Assembly (NCBI GenBank): GCA_012295275.1
Contig: CM022671.1
Location: 15,116,956-15,176,955 of the forward strand
Direction of reading: 5' to 3'
DNA from: Chrysomallon squamiferum
Taxonomy: Eukaryota > Mollusca > Gastropoda > Neomphalida > Peltospiridae
DNA length: 60,000 nucleotides
In this document: positions 12,625 through 26,400 of the stretch, in pieces
Numbering within the stretch: the stretch's first letter is position 1
Layout: every line of letters starts with the position of its first letter
Notes under the pieces: model-generated
Database searches by the model: none
Told to the model about the DNA's origin: nothing
Seen by the model: the letters and a program-made list of their open reading frames with translations, nothing else
Made by a program: the position numbers and the translations under genes

Positions 12625-15610
12625 ATGGGAAGTGGTGCTTCAACAGCTTCTGATGATGGGAACTCTGGTCAGACTGCTGCAGCTTCATCCAGATCAGGAA
12701 CAGAAGGAAATAAAAACTTCAAGGAAATTCAATTGAAGCCGGCAAACGATCATTCAACACAAAGTTTTCAGAATAAAAGTCCATCCAAAAATCAACCAAA
12801 AGAAAAAAATAATTATGAGATAGCATCAAGTAGTGGAAATAAAAATACAAATAAAACACAGACTGTAAATACTGCAAAGTCAAACCATGGACCTTCCAGT
12901 TCTGACCAACCGCTTCAGAGGTCTAATCAAGCAGTGAGCATTGTAAGTAAAAACATTTAACAATCAGAAATAATCAGTAAAATTATAATTTCAGAATATT
13001 TTATGTTGTCAATATGTTTTGATTTCAGTACTAAATATAATTATGACAGTTTTATAATTTTCTTTTTACTTAGCATCTAGAATATTAAATTTATTTTTCT
13101 TTATTCTGAATTTATTTTCTTTTTTAAAAATACAAGTAATAAAATATATAGAACTGTATTTGATTATTTTTCTGTTTATTAATAAAGTTATAGCGAAACA
13201 TTATTATTTTAATATTATTATTATTATTATTATTAATTATTCAGCTTATTGTAATTATTATCATGAAATAGATACTTGTGGCTTATTTTCATCCTGTGTT
13301 ATTAAAATAAATTTCCCTTTTTCATTTTGCTTTGCTTAAGCACTGCTGCAGATTGTGTTCTTATTATTTTGACTGAAAAATGTAAAGGAGTATTGCAGTT
13401 ATTCGTTATAAAAAATTTAAACAATTTAATTTTAAAGATACATTTTGGTTTTAATTTTTAAAGTTTTGATTGTTTAGATCAGTGTATTGGATTGTGGTTA
13501 GTATTTAAGATGATGTATAGACTACAAGCATAAAATATTATTATTATTATTTTTTTTTTGGTTTTTGCTTTTTTCTGTTAATGCTGCATTTTCAGAATTT
13601 AAAAATACATTGTTTGCATCAACTCTCTTAAACTTATATTGTGACTTTAAATAATATTGTAAATATTCTTCATAATTATGTTACTGTGTTATCGCCCAAG
13701 GTAATAAAATTTAGAGACCTTTTGGTAACATGAACGTAATTATTAAAACATTCTCTGTCTCACATATACACACATAAAACAATTTTGAAAATGGAACACC
13801 CGCAAAATCTGCAACATTTTCTTCTCTTGCAATAAAAACCTTTTCAGGACTAAGGTTCAATATGGTGTTAATATTGTACACATTTAAATTTGTTTTTGTT
13901 CTTTTATTTGTTTTCACAAAAAATATCCAAACTGCTTTTCAAATATTTCCATTTATGTTAGATTTAGGTGGCAACCTTTGAAAATGTATTGCAGCTTAGG
14001 ATGCTGATTTGGGGAGTTTTTAAATAGTAAGGAATTTACAGAATTAAAATCTGTCAGTATCAAACAAGAGAAGGATTCTTTCATATGCTGTACAGATGAA
14101 AAGAAGCTGAATAATAAATATTCTACTTGACCCTTTCACAGTATTATACACCAGAATAAAAAAAAAAAAAAAGAAGATAATCAATAGCCTGAAAAACATG
14201 ATCTGGAAGAAAAACAAAACACCTCAATACAAGAAATGGGAGACAACTTTCCCAAATGGTTGTTGCTGAAAAGAACCAAACAATCATGTCTTTGTCCAAT
14301 AATTGTACTTCAAGTGAAGGAAAAATATCTGCAGACACACCTTCAAAAAGTTTCTGAAATAATTGGTTATTTCTGGTAGGGTTTGTTCAGAAAAGCTTCA
14401 AACATCTATGCTTATAGAAAGAAATGCATTGACCTCTTCAAAGTCAGGACTCTCATTTCTTCCAGAATTTTTTCTTTTCTTATTTTGTTTTCTTTCTGCT
14501 TCTTACTTTTTGAGAAAAAATTTAAGTATGCACATATAAAAAACATCATATACAGTATGTAATCTCATAGAGAAAAAAATATTTTTTCATCAAAGATATT
14601 TATTCTTTCTTGAATAGATGTTGAAATTACCATTTATTATTTAGACAACCCAAACATAACAATGACTAGAATTGCTGAAATTACCATTTATTATTTAGAC
14701 AAGCTAAAGCTGACAATGAATATTTCTCCAAAGTCAAGAAATATTTTGTTATTTCTAAAAGCCATAAAAGTTTGCCCCCAACAAAATTGGCTTATGTTTC
14801 AGAATTACACAAAATCCATAAATCTTTTTTTAATCTTCTTTTTTTTATCTTCTGTTGACATGCTATCAGAACACAAAAGAAATGTTATTGCCTCATAGCA
14901 ACATGGCAAAAATATATTTATCTTTACAGATCAATTCGAACATGGTTACAGAAAACAATATGATTCCTTTCTCAGTTTCTCTGTTCAATTGTTGGTACTG
15001 TAATATTGACTGAGCAGGATAATGCATGTTCATACTGATTTACCGATATTTCATCAATATTTAAAAATATGTATTCTTTGTTTTCAAAACAAATAAGGAT
15101 TATTGAATTATTTCTAACTAAACCGGTTTTATCTTCTAAATCCAACAACTCAGATAAGAATAATATCCTAACTATAAATACAGTCTCACTTAGTTTTTAA
15201 AACTTTAGAAAATAAACTTAAAAATAAAATAACAAAGTAAATAACTTTTTCAATCATTTATAAATCATACTTGGTTAACAGATTTATTTTTGACAAACAG
15301 TGCAGAATATTTCTACGATATATTTCTATGTTTATGGTCACTTTAATTTTATTACTTCTAAAGCTATTCCAATTTTTATTTTTACTACATTTTTAAGACA
15401 GTACAGGTATAATTTTGTACAGGTATAATTCAGTTTAAATAGTAATGGAACAATGAGTCAGTAATAAATAGGATGCAGACAAATGAAAAACATGTAACAA
15501 ATATGTATGTTTTGAATTTATATGCAGGCTTTGCTGATTACCATGTTTTCCTAGCATTGCTTTTATTTGTTGTCTTAAAGAAGTTTAGAAATTGGAACAC
15601 CAACTGAAAG

Positions 15611-15641
<31 letters not shown>

Positions 15642-17362
15642 CATGAATCAAATGAATATTTGATTAACAATACTTCATGCCATTGTAATATCACCTGTCA
15701 GGTATTTCTTATATATATACATACTCTTTTATATCTAGTTGACATATGATATTTAAAGTTTTTCTGATTAAATGATAACTTATTTTTTTTAATTACTGAG
15801 GGCCATGTTCATATGAATTGAATTTTCTGTCTTGGTCTGATATTGATTTGAATAAAATACAGTGATATATAATGCATTTTTCTGACACACAAGACCTAAA
15901 TGACATCAGCAATCTACCATTATTCCATTGTAAAGTTTGTTTTCCTCATATCAAACAAAATTCTAAAATAAACTTCAGTCTTTACAAATTAACATTCAAC
16001 TTTTCCAAATTAACAAAAATAAAATAATGTAATAGTTTTAGTAACAGTTGTAATTGTTGTAACAGATATATGTTTTCAAACTAAGAGCTTGAAATTAGTT
16101 TTAATTATTGTATGTATGACATATTTATAGGATAAGTGGATGGGTATTTATGGCATTTTTAAATAAAATTATATTATATTGTCCATATCTATATATACTA
16201 ATACACAAACATGTGGTTATTGTTTTAAAATTTGTATAATTTTTGTATCATGTCATTGAAAGATGATTTGATCATTTCTTATTACAAATTAAATGTATGC
16301 TATTTCACATTCATATGTCATTATAATGGAGTCTTTTTTACATATCTTTGTATAATCATTGTATAATTCAACACACTGTGTTTTTTGTTTGACAGTTTAA
16401 GGTTGTTATGACATTTCTTTATTACTTTTATTTTATTAACAGGAGGTTTGTATAGATTTTTTAATGTAAAATGTAGATGCTAAGGTTTGTTTCAGTGAAA
16501 TAATTATCATACAGCTCTTCTTCATTGTGGAATTATTGATATGTGGAAATGCTGCTGTTGTCAAAGTAAGTGCAGTTTTAGTGGTTGCATTAATTATCAA
16601 TTATTCTATTACAAGTACTAAATAATAAATGCCTTTGTTGTATACATCTTCCTCTTTTTTACGTTTCATTCTTTAAAGATAAAAACAGTTTTAAATAAAA
16701 AATAACTTACCAAGTCATTAAAAAAATCTTCAAAATAGTAATCATAAATATATTATCTTAGCAAAGGTGTGACTGAGATGATAATCAATAGAAATGTTGT
16801 TTGTTAGTTGCCCATTGTGGTAATACAAGCAGGTAAAAAATCAATATCACATTCAGCTTCTTCTAGTAGTTAAAGATCTCTTTGGACATACCGATATAGT
16901 TTATTAATCTTTATATATATATATATATATTGCATTGTACTTCTGAGGAGATTATTTAAAATGTAGATCAATTATTAGTATAGGTACATATATTCAAAGA
17001 ATGTCTACAATTTTACTTTTTTAAGTTAATATTCTTTATATTAAGACAGTTACTGTGGGATAAAAATATAGCAGAATGTATGAAATGTTTAAGTAATATG
17101 TAGGAAAACAATAACAATAAAGATGTTATATTTATCGTTTTCAGTTCAGTTCAGTGATATCAATTTAAATGTGAAAATAATAAATAAATTATTCCAGGTT
17201 TCTAAAATGCAGATTAATATTAATAAAAAGAATAAATCAATTAAAATAAAAAATAAATACTAACATAAAGTAAAATAAAAATAAATAAATACTTTTTTAA
17301 AACTAAATTTTTCTTTGAAAATTAAATGTTTTTAAGAGACACAAGATTCAGGTTTGGAACCT

Positions 17363-17409
<47 letters not shown>

Positions 17410-20400
17410 TGGAAAAATAAAATTGTAATTATAAATGTCATATTTGGTATTTGTTGAGTGTAGTTATTATAAAATCAGAGTGACAGCAAGGCTGTGTTGC
17501 CTTTCATTTGACTGTTTCCAGATTGGTTGCCTGTTGCAATAAAAATAAACTAGTGTTGCCTTTCATTCGACTGTTTCTTGATTGGTTACCTGTTGTAATA
17601 AAAACAGCCTTATAATAGAAACTGAGCTCTGGTCTTGAACTTCTTTGTAGCAAAAACATGTAGTTGCCACTGATTGAAGTTGTTTCTTGTTAAACATAAG
17701 GAAAAATAAACCTCAGTTTATGTTAGACAGTCCAGCATGTGTTTGATCAAGACCATTTTAATTTTTATTTCTAGTGCTAATCCTAGAAATTATTTTCATT
17801 TTCTTCTGAATTTTATTTTTAAATGATAGTATCATTTGGCTAATGTTTATTTATTATTATTTTTTATTTACCTTGAAAACAAGGCACAAATATTACTCTA
17901 GATGTATTATACAGCTTTGAAACCATGTCCATATATTAAAAATATGCTCTGAATTCAGGAATTTTATGAATTTATTAAATTTTAATAAATATAATATTTT
18001 ATATAGAAAGATTTTTGAAACTACATCCACATATTAAAAATGAACTCTGAATTCATAAAATTAATTACTTTAATAGATTTTAACAAATACAATAATTTAT
18101 ATAAGAAGATGTTTGTACATGTGTTAAACTCCAGGCAGTATATTTCTTCCTCTTTTACAATGCTCCTTAAAGGAAAAATGTTTAAAAGGTGAGTTTTATA
18201 TTCTGTATACTGATTAGACAATGTTCTATTTAATGATGTTATTTCCACACTTTGCTCTACCAACAACCAGTTACATTTTATTAATTTATTTTGCTTAAAA
18301 TTCTTATAGAACTTTCTTTTTAAATGTGCACATCTTTTATTTGAGATTTTGTTTTCCTTAATATTTGTCTTTCTCTCCCTCTTCATTCTTCCATCCACCC
18401 TTCCATTCCTTCTTTCCATTTTTTTTTTGTTATTTACGTGAGTCTTCCTCCAATGCTTTGTGTCAACTTTTGATTTTTTCTTGAATATACTAACCAGTGT
18501 TAAGAAATAATGAAACAACAAGAAAGGTAGATTTCATTACCAACCTAGTATTTCCAGAAACAAAAACAAAAAATATATTTTCAAATTGTTTGATAAATTT
18601 ATCTTCATGGAGACAGTAGAACCTGCATTTGATTATGAATGTCACGGAAAGGCAAAATGATTATTTGTCAGGATGTTTTGTTTTTGTTGCTTTGTCTTTA
18701 GTCTGGGAAGAAATGCAGTATATTAAATGTTTGCCAAACAGCACTGTTACAGAAAAATAATAAAAAGTTTTTATACGTTTTGTTTCTCCAATATCTTGAG
18801 CAGCAAATAATTTAAGAAAACAGTGATATTAGTCATCACAATGCAGATTGAAAGCATTTATTTATTTTATTAGTGTTAAGAAAAAATATGCTCCTAAATT
18901 ATCATTTAATAGTATACATGATCATATTTTGTCACTTGTTATTTTTTAAGTTTAAAATTATTTTGCCACCTCTTAATAACTAAAATCATGGATGAATAAA
19001 TAATGTACAATTATCTTACATAACTAAATAAGTATTAATATATTAATATTAAATAATAATATCTATATCATTTAAATTATTGATTTATTAATGTAATTAA
19101 TTTTCAAATATTTGTTTCATTGATGTATACTTTTCTGTGAAATCATTTCTTTATGTTTTGTTAAATATAAATTATAGTTATTTTTTCAAAAGAACCGAAT
19201 TCTTTACCCATATTACGTAGGAAACTCTTCTGATCTTAGAGAGAGCTAAACATAGAAACTTGACAGATTAATGCTAAAGAGCAAGTCGTCAAAAACGTAT
19301 TTCACTATTGATTGGTACTGATGCATCATTTTTTATAATAATGTGAAGCTTACAAAATGATGTTATGAACAGTTTTTGTTATATTCACAATAGCTGTTGC
19401 ACCTTTTGTACTTACATGAAAAAAAATTCATCATCAAGCTAACAAATTCTTACATAATAAAAGTGTGAAATTACAGAAGCTCAGTGCTGTGGTCCTGTAA
19501 TGATCACAGTGTCTACATGTAAAATGGCAACTAGTGTACCTAGAACTTAATTTATTTTTTCTTCTCCAGTTTTTGTTTAAATATGCAACAATGGTAAACT
19601 ATATGTTTTGATCTGGGTTATTTTCATCAAGATCTTCAATAAGATGAATAGTTATTTGGACTGATGGGCTGATTCTGTTACTCAGATTGATATTAAATTT
19701 TCTTTCTGTTCTTCATCAGTTGAAGTAACAGCTGAACATGCAGACAATAAAATATTATGTCAAAGAGAAATTAGTAAATGTTAGATACTAACTTTTTTGA
19801 AGAATTTTGTTCAGTTAACATTAATCTATTTATATACTAAATATAAATACTGTAGGTGATGTCATAGGGACATTAGGCCACTGTTTTTCACTGCTATAAA
19901 TTAATATGGCAATAATTTTTTCTTAAATGACCATCAAATATTGCATATTGAATACTATTTTTTTCCAAAGAGTAATCAAAAAAAAATATATAGACTTATT
20001 GTTGCTTTTTAAAGAAGAACTGAAATGAAACAGATCTATGTCTTTATTTTAATACTATTTTATTACTGATTGTGAAACATTAAAAGCACATTTTGTGTTT
20101 ATGATTATTATGTATTACTAAAGAATAGCAGTATGAATACAGCTAGTTACTTCCATCCAGTCTTACTGTTGTTGTTTTTAAAAAAAATAACTGAAATCAA
20201 ACAGATCCATTCATTTGTATCACTACTATTTCATAACTGATTATGAAACATTTATAAACATTTTATATTTATGTATTAATAAGGAAACTATTTTAGAATT
20301 ATTCTTGTAGGAATTTGTTCGTTTAAAATGTCCCAAAAGAGTAGAATTGTTACTACATACAGTTTTTTACCTTTTGTCAGACACACTGGTATTTTTAATC

Positions 20401-23400
20401 AGTAAACCACAATTTGTCATGGTAATATTGATTTGTTTTGTTATTGTGATCAGCTCAATGTATGATTTGACATGTACAGATATTTGGTATTGTTATATGT
20501 TAATCACTGTGCGTGACTTTCCACAGTTAATACTAGATCTGGCTTATGACTGGATTGTGGAGCAGTTATTTTTTTTTCTTAAAGTAATATGTGTTTTGTA
20601 AAGAAAAACAATAATTAAATAAATGTTCACATTACCTCCTGAATACTGAATGAAATACGGAGATAAACATTAATAATGTATTTAGCTCATATAAAAAAAA
20701 AATGGCTGAAACTTTTTGTTGTTGTTGTTGTTGTGTTTTTTGCATAAATATACAATGTGGCTTAAAAATAGTAACAATTAGTTTGAATAGGTTAGTCAGT
20801 AAGCATCAACTCTCTTCTATAAATATGTACTAAGCTTAAAAATTACAAAATTCCATGTTTGAAGATAAAAATAATAATTACCACCCCAGAAAAATAATCC
20901 ATTTATAATAAACTGGGACAGCTGATTTTAAAATAGCTTTTATCATAAAATATGTTACAGATATAAGGTCAAGAAAATGAATTTGTGAGGAACAGGATTT
21001 TAAGAAATATTATTTTATTTTTTTCAATTTATAAATATCATGTTTTTATTCAGAACAGATACATTTTCTATATAGCTTAATTATGGATGAACAAGAATCC
21101 TGAATACTGCCATAAAATGCTCCTCAGTCTTGGTTAGATATAATAACAAAATAATTCAGCATAATTTCTGAAATGTTTGATGGTTCCTTATACTAGTGTT
21201 TTTTTTTTTTTTTTTATTAATCTTTTCCTTTTATTTTTTTTTTATATTTTATTTTATTTTTTGTATTTATATATATATATATATGTGCTTTGAGTATACT
21301 GAATATTTCCTTTGATTATTTCATTTTTACATTTACCTGGAATATTCACAGTAGTAAATACTGATTTAAAAAAATAATAATAATATTCAATAAATGAAAA
21401 AAGAATTTGTAAAGATAATTTCATAACTGAGCTGAAATATTGTGAAAGTTGACACACTTTTTTAATGATAAACAGTAGTTTTCATGAACTTCAGATGAGA
21501 AAATAAAAAAAAACCTTAAAAAAATAGCTTCATCTTTCTAAAATAATCTTTTCCACAGATTATTGGTTTATTTATTGTTATTGTTATTATTATTATTAAT
21601 ATTATTGATATTATTGTTGTTATTATTTAATATTTTATATTCTCATTATATGTCTATTTTTTTTTTTATCATATAATGAACCAGAGTAAATCATTTTGTG
21701 TTTGTTGGACAAACTACATGAAATGGCAGTCTTATAATTATTCATAACAGATATTAAAAACCTTTCCTTTTTTTTTTTTTTTATTTTATTTATGATAGTG
21801 TAACAACGTAGGTGTTGCAGTTATTCTAAAATAGGTACCATACTTAGGTTCACATGTTTTTCTATTCATTCCATTAATTAATTTTTTCTATGAATGTTAC
21901 AAAAATGTTTTGTTCATCTTACTGAATCATGTAATCAATGTTTTTTTTTGTGTTTTATTTTTTTAATTTCAGGATAATGATGCAATTGTATTTGAAACAT
22001 TTATACATGAAGGCTTTGGGAGAGAGTTTCAGTGTTTATATACCAATGGTCAAAGGTTCTACCTTGATGACTGGAACTCCAAGGTTAAAACATATTCATA
22101 GCTGTTTCTACTGACAAAAGCTAAACAATACAAATATTTATAAAATAAGAAATTAGATTTTAAAAAAAGATTTAAAAATTTAAATTTGTTCTTTTAAAAA
22201 TTAATTAAATTTTTACAATTCATGTTGTAGTATATATGTTTTAAAAAACTTACACACTCTAAGAAGAGCAACACAGTTCTGTTAATGCTCATATTCTTTA
22301 AACAAAAACACTGCTTTAAATGTCTGTACACAACTGATAAAATGTTTCAAATAATTTAATATGTTGTTTTATAACAGTGATAATTACCTTAAATCAATTA
22401 AATAGTGATATAATATATCAAAAAATAAATATATTTTTGATAAATTATATCAAAAAGTATATTCTTGATTTTACAGCAATGGCAACCATTTCCACATCCA
22501 TGGTACAGTGAAGGTCATCTAGTATCTAATGAAATTCTAAAAGATGTTCAGCCACAAGGACGTGTGGCTGAGGTTAAACATTCAATTTCATTTTTCTTTT
22601 CTTTTTTTCTTGAACCGATTTTGTCAAATTATTTTGTTATCATAAAGAAAAGGAAACTCCGCATTTTCCATTATCGCTTCATATTTGTTATAACAGCTTT
22701 GAAAAATATGTCAATATGTACTCATGTAAACTCTTCAAAGCTCATACTAACATATTTTCATATAAAACAGAGATTCTTTTGTAACTAAAAATGTCACAGA
22801 GGTATAACCTAGTTAACTTTTGCTTGCCACCTGGCCATGACTGGTCCTGATGATTAAGTTATATCTCATATTATCATTTTCAAACTAGATCACTGAGTTA
22901 TTGCAGGCAATACATACTGTTTTTGTATTTGAAGCTTGCAAAGGTGTTCATATTTTATTGCAATATTGCAGGTTAAAGATATAAGAAGTAACAATGTAAA
23001 AATAAAAAAGACAAAAAAAAAAGGACCTAGAGGTCATTTACATCTTTACCTGGTTTTATTTTACTCTTTAATTACAGTCTTCTTTAACTGCAGTTTAATA
23101 TCACCACAATCTACACAATTATTTTTCTTTTAATTTATACTTTCAGTAAATAAATTAGAAAAAAATGGTTAAATCTTATTACCTTTTTTTCATCAGTAAA
23201 TATATGTTGGAAATTACATTTTATAATTAATGTTTAAATTGCATATTCTGTTTTATATTACTTATGCTTTTGATGTTTTATCTAAAAATAATTAATTCAG
23301 TCTGAAATGTTGTTGTTTTTTTTATATATTTACATACTGTTTTTTTTCATGCATATATGCTTGATTTTCATTTTATTGCAATATTTCCCACTTTTTATTA

Positions 23401-26400
23401 TTTTTAATATTTGCACATATTTTTGGTATGCATTTTACAGCTTTAGAATTATCCTTCACTGAATATTATTGCACTGCAAGTATTTTTTTTATCAGGTCAT
23501 GTTGGAAGGAGAAGAAGAAAAAAAATTAGATTTTTGCATTATGGAATGATGAAGGTCATTTGAATATGATTATTTTTGATAATATGCATTTATTTGATTT
23601 GAATGCTGCTGGGCATTTTCAGAAGAAACAAAATAATAATTCCACTACGTCATCAGGGACAGCAGTCACAGACCCATACACATCATACTCTGTCCAGTCA
23701 CAGGATGACCGTGCAGGCTCACTGCATCACCCCCGCAGAGGGAAGATACCAACCTATCTCTTTTCGGTAATTTATATACAACTGTTTGAAACATATGAAT
23801 TACCTTTAAACCAAAAGATTTGAAAATGTGAAGAAAAGAGATATATATATATTTGTTTTTATAAAAATGTAATTACATTTATATATTTTTTAAAAACATT
23901 GCTTTTATCATTAAATGTTAGGCTGTATATTTTTCATTTTAAAAATAATATAGAATATTTTTAAAAGATTAAATTAAAATTTTTATTAGAAAAAGCAAGT
24001 GTTGTATACCAATTTTGTGTCTAAAGTTTTAAATATATATATATAAATTTTCTTTGTTTTAGGAGAAGCAATACACTCATTGTTTCTTTGATCGTGAAAC
24101 TGGTGCCTGGCTAAAGTTGCCTCTGGGCTGGGAGCTCCACCATGAGATGATACGAAACATGGTTAACCAAGTCATGGTAGGAACATTTTTTTATAAATCT
24201 ACATATTCTACCATTATGAATATTTACTGAAATTATATTAATAATGAGGAAAAAATTATCTTTTTAACTTTGGGGAGTAAATTAATTTTAAAAAGAAGCT
24301 TTTTTTTTAAATATTTTTTTACCTTCATCATTTATTAAAGTAATTTGAAAAAAAAGAATTTATTGAAAATACTAGAACTGAGTGTTAAATATTTTATGAA
24401 CTTTTTTGCATTTTATTATCAACATTTATTAACACAAATACACTCAACAGGTTAAATGTTTTTAATATATTTATTTGAAAAGCAAGACAGCCAAATATTC
24501 TCTGATTAAATCAGAATGGTTGATATGATGCACTGCTATCTTTTACAGACATTTCTTTTGTATTGTGCTAATTCTTTGCTACACTGTTGTTTCAGGAAGC
24601 TGTTCCACACTGGAATGATCGACTTGATATACTTGCAGCTCTGCGTATCTGTAATTATAATGTTGATGAGTGTATTTCTATGTATCTGCATCTAGAGGGA
24701 GATGGTAATTTATCTTACTGATACTTAAAACAAAAACAATCAATAGTCCAAAGACACACACACACACACACACACACAAATTTGTTTATTTGCTGTTGTC
24801 ATGCTAAGATTAATCTGGTTTTGATAAAACGTTGTAGCCCTTTGTATATTTTTATATAGATGGATTTTGATATTGTTTTCTTTGTTTTTTTACTTCTTTT
24901 TTTTTTGTCACAATGTTGTTTAGTTATAATTATAATAATTATGTTTTATATTTTTTTTTATGATTGTAATGACACGTTTTCTTTTCTTTTCAAATTTGTT
25001 TCTTTCTATTGGTATTCTTCAGTTTTGCTGGGTTTTTTATTTTTCATTTTTTGCATGTTGATATTTTAGTTATCTCACATACTCTTTTTCAGGAGACTGA
25101 TATACTACTTTTAGTTTTTATTAGTTTTCTTTTATATAATTTATCTTTTTTCAGAATGGTTAAAAGCAGCTAGGACTATAGGAGAGGAAAACGCTATGAC
25201 CAAAGCTGAAGAAAAACTGGAAAAAATGCATGAAGTATTTTCAATAATGGTAAGTTATTTTAAAACATTCACAGCAATTTTATTCCAAAAGTTGAAAGGT
25301 AATGTATTTCTTATTTTTCTTAATTGTATGAAACACTATAAAACTTTTCTTCTGAATCTGCAGTTTTTATTTTTGACATATTAACTGATCAAAAACTGAG
25401 ATTTTGTATTAAATTGTAATCTAGAAACTGACTTGTGTTATCCATCAGATTCCTTTTTATATTTAATTTACATTAATTTTATGCTTATTCTTTAATATAA
25501 TTTAATTATGCATAATATACCCAAAGTTGACCCAAGTATTCCTTTATTTCAAATACTTTATGATAGTTTCAACTGATTATATTGCTTGAGAAATAATTAT
25601 GTAGAAAACTGAAATTTTAAATATTTGCAATATTTTCCCTAATTCTGACCTCTTACACAAAACTCTGTTATTATACTCAGTATGTTACTGTAGATCAGAT
25701 ATTCAGAATACTGATAAATGTTATCTTCTTCAATATCATGTTCATGAATACAGAATGAATTTAATTTATTATTCATTGTGTTTGTATCCCATATTCACAC
25801 ATTCTTTTAAAATGATTTTTAATTAATTAAAATTTGTTGTAACAAATTGCAGTGGTAATTAATAAGATTAGATATCAATGTTTTTTCTTTTCATACTTTG
25901 TAGAAATCTGTGGTAGATGAAGAAAAACGACAGAAGAAAGAAGCTGAAGAGCAGGTATGTTTCACAGAATCTGTACTTAAATGTAACATGATACTGCCAC
26001 TTTGAACTGCAAATTTTGGCACTGAATGTTTGGGAAGGGGGAAGGAAATCTTCTGTTACATCATGTATATTTATGAAGTCCATATATTTTTGTGCATTTA
26101 ATTTTTATTTTAAATTGTCCTGAAAATAATAAACTGTGTATTTAAGAAAAAAAAAAAAGAACAAAAATGTCCATGCTGCACACAAACCATTTTCAATTAA
26201 AGGGCACATTTAATGGATTGTATAATTGGACCATTATATTTGATGCTAACATTTAACAGTCATATTGTGATGTACTTTCATTTAATGAACATTTTTATGC
26301 TGACAGCACCTTATTTTGCTCCGAAATAAAGATAATTTAATTTTCTTTTTTTTCATGTTGCCTATAAAAAGTGTATAAATTATTTTAATGACCTGAGATC

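Larger units (their letters stand above)
12943..21972 (+). other. Large second intron of the kinesin gene (9.03 kb)
   Basis: Starts at the donor ATT|GTAAGT and ends at the acceptor TTTCAG before residue 107. It holds microsatellites and four separate short tandem duplications (near 14622, 17494, 17919 and 20021). No exon, RNA gene or intact transposon was recognised. The longest open frame, 18021-18521 on the minus strand, is lysine-rich and low-complexity and overlaps one of the duplications. Confidence 0.7.

Noticed and set aside
18021-18521. 166-codon minus-strand open frame in kinesin intron 2
   Set aside because: Lysine/asparagine-rich low-complexity product, overlaps a 98-bp tandem duplication, no family resemblance and no splice support.
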